The position numbers and the translations under genes were made by a program. Under the pieces are notes generated by a model, which saw only the letters and a list, made by a program, of their open reading frames with translations, was not told the origin of the DNA and did not search any database. Below are positions 1-9,100 of a stretch of 9,606 nt of DNA, piece after piece; positions within the stretch are counted from its first letter, which is position 1; every line of letters starts with the position of its first letter. The DNA is from an uncultured Planctomycetaceae bacterium. Lineage in GTDB: Bacteria > Planctomycetota > Planctomycetia > Pirellulales > Pirellulaceae. The DNA is taken from contig CAIYOB010000363.1 in assembly GCA_903927685.1 (NCBI GenBank), positions 1 to 9,606 of the forward strand, read 5' to 3'.

Positions 1-1
1 C

Positions 2-190
2 CCTCACAGCGGGCCGGCTCGGAACCTGCTCGAGCTGAACAATCGCCAAGGAACGGGTGCTGCGGGCGGGATGACCCCTGGGGTCACCATCGTCAACAAC
101 ACGATTTATGGCGAAGGCCTGGGCGGGATTCACTTCAGCGGCAACCTGCGGCCGTATGAACTGATTCCGCGCTACAATGAGGCTGATGAC
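2..190 (+). other. Right-handed beta-helix segment, first visible part
   Basis: Residues 1-62. The pattern VTIVNNTIYGEGLGGIHFSG (residues 29-48) is a typical parallel beta-helix rung: an Asn ladder (NN), short strands alternating with hydrophobic residues, and Gly turns. It resembles the pectate-lyase-like or right-handed beta-helix repeats seen in secreted bacterial proteins. Further rungs probably lie upstream of the window. In polysaccharide lyases the fold carries a catalytic centre, but I see no recognisable catalytic set here, so a structural role is more likely. A second rung of the same type (VNNTI compared with LNNTI) reappears at 641-670, after an inserted unit. Confidence 0.72.
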
Positions 191-3100
191 TATGTCTGTG
201 ACGGAGATGCCTTTGCCGTCACGGTCGGGCGAACCACGGTCGAATTTGAATTCGAGGATCTTTCCAATCACTCCGCGATCGGCGCCTGCCCGGCTAACCC
301 GACTCACGGGGACGGCTGGACGCCGGGGAGGGTGCCGATTTATTACGCGATGCTCAGCGATGCGGCTGGGTATCCCCAAAGCACTCAACGCGAATTGGCC
401 CGCGCCGTCGCTGATGCCGTCACCGAGAGCATCCTGGTCACGAACGGCACGACGCTCGTCGCCGAAGCCGACGCGGCCCCCGCTCGCAGCCTGGGGCTGT
501 CGACGGGTGCTGGGTCCTACATGGCGGCCTATGTGGACCATGCTCGCGACGTCGAGGTCCTGCCGGGCGACAATTCTCATAATCCCTTCGCGATGACGCC
601 TCGGGTGCTGGCGGTTTCGCAAGCCGCACAGCCTTTCGGCCGGATCCTGAACAACACGATCGTCGGCAACGATGGCAACGCCGGATTCTTCCCGGACGCA
701 GTCGCCGAGCCGAATGACACCCTCTTCAACGCGGTCGATACGCGGCAGGGCCGGCAGGCCAGTCCCGAGGTGTTCCGGGCCAACAACGTGCGCCTCGGCG
801 ATACGACGAGCTTTCCCCAGAATCCAAGCTGGGACGTCGATTTCTACCAGTTCCAGATGGATGTCGGCGACCAAGTCCAGATCACGGTGGCGGGTGACGA
901 GTTCACGCCCCAGGTTCGACTGTTCAACGAACGCGGCGAGGAGTTTGTTGCGGATGGCAGCGGGACGTCGCGAGGAGCGCCGCGGTACACCGTCAACGGC
1001 AACCAAGTCACGATCGAGTTCTACGTGGCCAATCCACCCACCGCCAGGGACGGATACAACTATGCGCGGGAAGGTGGCACGTATTACGTGGCGGTCAGCG
1101 GCACGGGCAATGGAGCATACAGCCCCTTGAGCCTGGGTGGACGGCAGACTCCCACCGACTCCGGCCAGTACAACATCTCGGTGAACGTACTCGCGCCACG
1201 GACCTGGCTCATCGACACCTACCCGCTGTTCGGCACCAGCGCAACCTGGGAATTCACCGACGTCGACGGCACGACGGTGAGCCGGACCTTCACGGGCAGC
1301 TCCGACCGCCGCGAAAACACCCCCGTGATGGCCTATGAAGTGAAGACGCTCGTCAATGGGCTCGGGCTGCGGGGCGTGATCGCCGAGGACTTCGGCGGTC
1401 CCGAGTATGCCCCGGGGTACACGCCCTACTTCAGCACTCCGCGAACGCAGTGGCCGCAGCGGAATCAGGGCGATGGACGGCGGTACGTCGTGATCACAGG
1501 CGCCGCCAAAGTCGTGCAGGTGAGCGGGCCGGGGAATGTCCTGTCGCCCACCGTCGACTCGAATAACGTGGACAGCCAGCTGCTTCGCGAAACCGGCGTG
1601 CTGATCAGCGAAGAGGCGACGCCGACCCTGCTGAACAACGTCTTCTCCAACCTGCGGAATGCGGTGATCGAGACGGAGAATCAGCCCCTGTTCCATCAGA
1701 CGACCGGCACCAGTCCCATGACGGCGGTGGTCGGGGCTCAGATCTTCCAGCACAGTGCCGCGATCAACGGCACCCAGTCCGCTGCGCAGATGGGGAATTG
1801 GCGGATCTCCCTGGGGACCTCCAGCTATCCGGGCTCGATGATCAATCCCGAGGAGCAGACGTCAGGACGCTTTGACACGGCCGACTTCAACCTGCCCCTG
1901 GCCAATACCGATCCGTTGTTTGTCAACGCGGGAGACCGCAATTTCTTCCCGGCGGAACAGGCCCGATCCATCGACAGTTCCGTCGATTCCCTCGAAGATC
2001 GACCGCAGTACATCACGGTCAAGGCGGCGATGGGGATCTCGAATTCGCCCATTCTGGCGCCGGTGCGTGATGCCACGGGCCAATTGCGGATCGACGATCC
2101 GAACGTCTCTCCTCCGCAAGGCCAAGGCGGCGACGTGTTCAAGGACCGCGGCTCGCTGGACCGCAGTGACTTCATCGGTCCCTCCGCCGTGCTCCTGAAT
2201 CCACGGGATGACGATGCCGAAGGGAATGACATCGACCCAACCGACACGGTGGTACAACTGACCGGCGGTTCCTACGACCACTTCGCAATCCAGATCGTGG
2301 ATGGCTTTGAAGCGGCCGATCCGTTCCCGGGTGTCGGCGTGAATGATGCGACGGTCCTTGGTCCGAGCGGGCCCGAAGGGCGTCTGCCCGGCGCGGCCGT
2401 CACCGTCTTCGCCGACGGCGTCTTCCTGGAGGAGGGCATCGACTACACGTATCGATATGACGCGACCAGCAACATCCTCCGCCTGACACCGACGTCGGGC
2501 GTGTGGGCCAGCGACAAAGTCTACGTCATCCGCCTGAATAACCGCGACCGGTATGTGATCAACGCGCCCACAGGCTCGCCGGATCTGGATGGCACCTATT
2601 TTGACATTTCGGATGACGCGGGCATTCGCGTGCGGTTCGAGTATGATAGCGGCTACACGATTCAGGTCCCGGATTCGCTGGCGATCCAGGTTCCGGTCAC
2701 GGGCTTGGCGGATGGCCAGCGTTTCATCATCCGCGATGCCAGCGATCCCCTCAAGCTGCCGGTGATCTTTGAGCTGGACGTCAACAACTACACGCTGCCG
2801 GGTAACTTCCCCGTCCCCTTTGTCTTGGGCGGCTCGCAAGAGGAAATCGCCGACGCGATCGTGGCGGTGCTGAACAGTCAGGGCGCGAGAGACGCCGGCC
2901 TGAACTTGTCAGCCAAGCACGTCGGTGGCGGCCGAATTCACCTAGGCGCTCCGGAACGTTATACGCTGAACACGGAGCCGAGCAACCTGAGCCAGCCGGC
3001 CACCATTCTCACGCTGGCAGTTCCCGCGGTCACGGGGAATGCCAATGCGGCCGATGTGTTTGACACTCAGACCTTTACGGTCAGTTTTACGGACGCCGGC

Positions 3101-6100
3101 GGCGCGGTGACGACGCGGCGTTTTGAATTCGACACGGACACCACGCCGAACGTCACTCCGGGCAACGTGCGCGTGGCACTGCCATCCGGCACCGTTCCTC
3201 CGACTCCGGACTTCGTGGCCAATCAAATCGTCACGGCCATCCAGGGCACACCATTGGACGGACTGTTGCAGGGCTTGCAGCACGTTGGCGGAGGCCTGAT
3301 CTACATCCATCAAGGGAACGAAGCCTCGATCGCCCCGGAGACCAGCCGATTGTACGACGGCTACGTTTCGCGGCCGGTATCCGACTCGCCCGACGCGCCC
3401 GAAGTCTTCGTGATTTCGTATGACGAAGACGACGACCAGGCGACGCCGGCGATCCAAGTCAGCTTCGAGTTGGATCGGGACGGCACCACGGAGCCCGGCA
3501 ATGTTGTGATTCCGTTCTCGTATGGAGACACGCACGAAGAAGTCGGCCAGAAGATCGCGGCCGCGATTGCCACGCGGATTTCCCTGGACTTGCCGGATGC
3601 CAAGCATCTGGAAGATGGTCTGGTCTTCGTGGGTGGCACCATCCAGCACGACGTGGATCTGACGGACAGCCCCAGCCTGCTGCTCCGCAGCCAGCCGTTC
3701 GTGACTCCGACGACCCGGCTGCTGTTGCCGGAAGTCCTGACCATCACGGTTCCCGTGGCCGGTGGTGTCGCGATCAACGACGGCGACGTGTTCCAGATCT
3801 ACGACAATTCGCTGCAGCCGGCGGAGCGGATGTTGCAGTTCGAGTTCAATTCGGCGGGTGGGGCCACGGATCCGGCTTCCGATCAACTGATCACCTTTAG
3901 CTCCCTGGATACGGCGGATACGATCGCCCAGGCGATCACGGACGCCATCGAGAACCTGGTGCTGCCGGGCTACAATGCGGGCGACGTGTTGCGGCCGACG
4001 GTCGGACCCGGGGGTGTCGTGATGCTGGCCGGGGCCAACGGCTACCACAGCCTGGACACGACTCGCGCGCCCAGCCTGACTCCGTCGGGCGGACGGCTCG
4101 CCGACGGCGAGACGTTCTCGATCGAGTACAACGGCGTCATCCGCACCTTTGAATACGACAGCAACGGGCAGATCTCCTCGCCGACCAACGTGCCGATCTT
4201 GTTTACCGTCACGAGCGACAACGACCAGATTGGCGTCAGCACCGTGGCCGCCATCAAGTCGCAGCCGGTCTTGGCGTTGCCCGCCGTGGAGTACGTCGGT
4301 CAGGGCGCTATCGAACTGAACGACACCTCGCGGCATATCACCGCCCTGCCCCTGGACAGCTTCCCAGCTCGGGACAGCCTGTCGCTGACGGGGATTCCGG
4401 GCGGCGCGATTCGCCTGCCGTTCGAACCGTGGAGTCAGTTCACGGGTGCCGATTTTGCCGAGGTCATTGTCGACGCCATCAATGGCAGTCCGCTCACGAA
4501 CACCACCGCTACCCTGCGTGGCGGAAACACCCTGTTCGTCGACTTCCTGACGGCGTCGAACGAGCCGGTCGACTTCATTTCGGGCCTGACCAGCATTACC
4601 GGGATCTCGAACTACTTCTTGCTGGCGATTCAGGACTTGCCCGGCGAATGGCTCAAGGCCAACCAGTACACGGGCGAGACGCAGTTCTCGATCATTATGC
4701 CTGGGGCGGAATTGGATTTCGGTGACGCCCGTGTGTCCAATCGGCCTGCCCAGTATCCGACGCTGTTTGAAGAGGATGGAGCCCGCCATGTCGTCGCTGA
4801 GGGGTGGTACCTCGGCAGCCGCGTGGACGGTGAATACCAGGGGCAAATCGTTCCGGGCGCGTTCGGCGACGATGTTGATCAGCGGGTCGATCCACGTGAC
4901 AGCACCCTGGTTCTCGCCGGCAACTCGCCGTTGACCGTGCAATTGCCGAACGTGGCGAATCCCGCTGCACAGCTGGATGCGACGTACTTTGACATCAGTC
5001 AGGCGGGCGGCGTTACGGTTCGCTTTGAATTCGATCAAGGCGGTGACGGAGTCGCCTCTGGCAACCGCCCCGTGCTCTACGCAGTTGGAGCAACGTTGCC
5101 GCAGATCGCCGACGCACTGGTCGCCGCGGTCGAAGCCGCCAACTTGGGCCTGACGCCTGCGCATTTGGGAGCGGGAACGGTCTATTTGGGCGGGACGCAG
5201 TTGCAGCGAATTGAGACGTCCGGTGACTACGTCGCCGTGGCGGGGTTGCCGCCCTATCAGATCGCGACGGCGGCCGGGTACCAAATCGAAGATGGCGACA
5301 CGCTGACGATCTCGGACGGTGTGGATGTCGTACCTTGGATCTTCGAGTTTGACCACGATGGGAGCGTCGAGGCCGGGAATTTTGCCGTACCGATCCTGGC
5401 GACCGACACGGCGGCCGAAGTGGCCCAGAAGCTGCGTGCCGCTGTCGTTGCGGCCCAACGACTGCAGCCCGCGGTGCACCACCCGGCTTTGACGTTGACC
5501 GATTTGGGCGACGGCAAGCTCCACGTGCGTGGAACGCTCAGTCACACGATTGATTTCCAGAACAGCACCGTGACCTATGCGGGCCAGGTTCCGGTTACCG
5601 TGACGGTGCCCGCGGCCGGCCTGGGATTCGAACTTACACCCAGCCTGAATCTGGTGGTGGAGAAAGCGGCCGGTGGTGGCGTCGCTGACGGCGAGGTCTT
5701 TACCGTCCGCGACGGCGTGAATTCCGTCGACTTTGAGTTCGATACGAACGGGTCGCTGGCCACCGCGGGAGCCCGCCCGGTGACGATGAACGCCCTCAGT
5801 TCGGGCGCGGTGGTGGCGGAGGCGATGCGTGCGGCGATTCAACAGGCGGTGGACGAGGGGGCCCTCGTGGGGCTGGCCCCAACGGTGGATGCCGCCTCGG
5901 ATCCGGACAACGTGTGGATCAACTTGCACGCCGGGATTCGGCACAGCGTCGACGCTTCGGCCAGCGGTTTGCAGCTGCATCTCGCGGTCGAGGATGGGCA
6001 GACGTTCCAGGTGGACGACGGAGCGACTCTGGTGACCTTCGAATTCGACTTCGACAGCCCATCGAGCTTGAACAATGGCGGGGCGATCGCGGTCGCCGTT

Positions 6101-9100
6101 GAACAGACCTTTTCAGCCAACGATGTCGCGAACGCCATGGTGGCAGCGATTCAGTCCAGCGGCCTGACGGGCCTGCTGCCCAAGAACCTCGGCGCCGGCA
6201 ACATCCAGGTCGGCGGCTCAGGCAGCGTGATCGCGCCCCCAGGCACCCCCGCCCTGCTGGCGTTCGGTACGGCCGACGGCGTCCTGGACGGCCAGACATT
6301 CCACCTGATCGACAGCCTCGGGGTCCGGCGGTTTGAATTCGACGCCAACGGCCAGGCGATCCAGGGCAATATCACCGTCCCGTTCCAGGTGACCAGCACC
6401 GGTGCGGATATCGCGGATGCCATGGTCGACAAGATGGTTGCCTCGGGATACGCCGTCAACATGGTGCATCTGGGCGGCGGCGTCATTGCCCTGGACGGCG
6501 ACGACGAGGATGGAATCCGCTTTGACCGCCCCTTGACGCCGGGCGCGGTCGTCCCGATTACGGTGACGGCTTCCCGCGACGGCTACTTGGACGGCTGGCT
6601 GGACCTGAACGGCGATGGCGACTGGGACGACCAGTACGAGCGGATCTTCAGTCGCGTTGCCGTCGCCGCGGGCGCTAATCAGCTGACGTTTTCGATTCCT
6701 GCGGCGACAGGAGCCGGCGTGACCTATGCGAGGTTCCGTTACGGCAGCGAAGGCGGTCTGGCGCCGACGGGGCTCGCGATCGACGGCGAGGTCGAGGACT
6801 ATCGCGTCGAGATCATCTCGAACGATCCGCCCACGGTCCTGGCTCCCGCGGAGTTGGCTGCCCAGGAAGATGTGCCCTTGGTCATCACTGGCCTGCAGAT
6901 CGCAGATCCGGATGCCGCAACGGCGACGATTCAGATGACGTTGTCCGTGCTGCACGGCCGATTGGCGGTCTGGCCCACGTTCCTGCCCGGCGGAATCACC
7001 GGAAACGGTTCCGACCGTGTCGTGCTCCGCGGCACGCTGGCCCAGATCAACAGCACACTCGCTTACGCCAACGGTTTGGTCTACCAGAACGATCCGACGG
7101 ACTACAACGGCACCGACCGACTGACGATCACGGTCGATGATCTCGGCAATTCGGGTACGGGCGGGGCCCAACAGGCTGTGACGCTGATCCGGATCACGGT
7201 TGGCCCGGTGAATGACGCGCCGGAGATCCATGTGCCCGCGCTGCAGACCGCGCAAGAGGACGAACCGTGGACGATTGCAGGGATCTCGGTCGACGACGTC
7301 GATCTTTCAGAAACCACTCCCGCGGGTACCGGCGCCGGCGTGCTCCGTGTGATGCTATCCGCCACCCGAGGCACTTTGGATGTCGACCAGTCCGCTGCGT
7401 CTGGTGTGACCGTGCTCGGCGACCAGACTTCGTCGGTGACGCTCGAAGGCCGTCTGACGGATGTCCAGGCTATTCTGCTGGCAGGTGTTGACTATCTGGG
7501 CTTGCCGGACCTGAATGGCGACGACCTCGTCACCGTCACGGCGGACGATCTGGGCAATTGGCCCGGACCTGCCGCGGCGTCCTCTGCGACCTTTACGGTT
7601 ACGGTCCAGGCCGTCAATGATCCCCCGGTGATCACGGCTCCGGCGCGGGCCGACACCCCGGAGGACACCACGCTGCCACTGGGCGGATTTGGTCTGGCGG
7701 ATGTGGATTCGGCGACGACACCGATCACCGTCACCTTGACCGTATCCAACCGGAGTGACGGCCAACAGCCCAATGGCTTCTTGACCATCAACAACGTGCC
7801 GGGCGGCGTCACGAGTTCCCAGGTGAGCGGTGGCGGCACCTCGACGGTGACCATCATCGCCCCTGTCGCCCAGATCGCCGCAACCTTGAGCGATTCCAAC
7901 GGCTGGTCGTACACGCCTCCCGGCAATTTCGCCGGCAATGCGGCCAATCCCAAGACCGAACTCCTGACCATTACGGCCGATGACGGCGGCGCGTCGGGCG
8001 CCACGTCTCCGGACGGCACGACCGACTCGCGCGTGGTAACGCTGTACGTCAACGAAGTGAATGACCCGCCGGCGGTTACCGTTCCGCTCGTTCCAGGGGT
8101 ATTGGACGAGGACACGGTCTTCAACGTCGGCAGCCTGGGGACGATCGCGGTCACGGATGCTGATGCGGGCAACGCTGTCGTGTCCGTCCAATTGTCGGCA
8201 ACCCGCGGGACGCTCACGGTCAACACATCGGTGGCCAACCCGCCAGTGGTGACGGGCAATGGCACGGGCCTGATCGGGCTCAGTGGGACCCTGTCCCAAA
8301 TCAATACCGTCCTGGCGTCGTTCGTTAACTATCAGGGCACGCCGAACTGGAATGGAACCGATGTCCTGACGATTCTGGCCAACGACCTTGGCAACACGGG
8401 GGGGCCGGCGGCATCCGGCCTGGGCCGCATCACGCTGACCGTGACCGCGGTCAATGACGCCCCGCAGATCTCGCTACCGGGAAATCTGGCGGTGAATGAA
8501 GACACCGACCTGCGTCTCCCGTCGATTCAGATCGCGGATCCCGACGTCACCGAAGGGGGCGCGGACGGCGTGATCGAAGTCACCTTGTCCGTCGTGCCGT
8601 TGGCTCCGAACGTCCAGGCCGGCACGTTGACCGTCAACACTGCCGTTGTGCCGTTGACCATCACTGGCGCCAATCCCGGAGCCAGCCTTGTCGTCCGCGG
8701 CACGCTGGCAAACATCAATACCATGCTGGCGCATCCCGACGGTCTGAAGTTTCGCGGCGCAGCGGACGGAAGCGGCCAGGTGCTGTTCAGCGTCGCGGCC
8801 AATGACCTGGGCAAGAGCCCCGCTCCCGCGAAGATGACCACCGGTAGCTTGACCATCACCGTGCGACCGGTGAACGACGCTCCTCAGATCACCGTTCCTA
8901 CCGGGGCGCAGGCGGCGACCGAAGATCAGCCGAAGCTGATCACCGGGGTTTCGATCGCGGATGTGGATATCTCTGAAACCACCAGCGATCCGGCCGGCAC
9001 GGGCACGGGCCTGATGACCGTTACGTTGGCTGCCGGGCGCGGGACCATCGACCTGAGCGACGCGCTTCCCGCGGGCGTCACGGTCAGCAGCAGTGTGCCC

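Noticed and set aside
177..1130. Plus-strand open frames at 177-596 and 672-1130
   Set aside because: They are in a different frame from the gene, are rich in Arg, Ser and Pro, and overlap the beta-helix, FEFD copy A and PPC-like domain read in the main frame.
1862..2839. Minus-strand open frame of 325 codons
   Set aside because: Same antisense register; it ends at the sense TCA codon at 1862 and lies wholly inside the recognisable beta-helix end and connector.
2942..5980. Minus-strand open frame of 1012 codons
   Set aside because: It is in codon-for-codon register with the + strand gene. In that register an antisense stop needs a sense TTA, CTA or TCA codon, all rare in this GC-rich gene; this frame ends exactly at the CTA codon at 2942. 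Its product is a compositional mirror rich in Arg, His, Gln and Asp with no domain.
6218..7255. Minus-strand open frame of 345 codons
   Set aside because: Same antisense register; it ends at the sense TCA codon at 6218 and overlaps the GEVED module and C1, which have clear protein motifs on the + strand.
7355..8299. Minus-strand open frames of 314 and 270 codons (7355-8299 and 7492-8304)
   Set aside because: Both are antisense to cadherin-like repeats C2-C4. The first is in the mirror register and ends at the sense CTA codon at 7355; the second is in another frame and has no recognisable domain.
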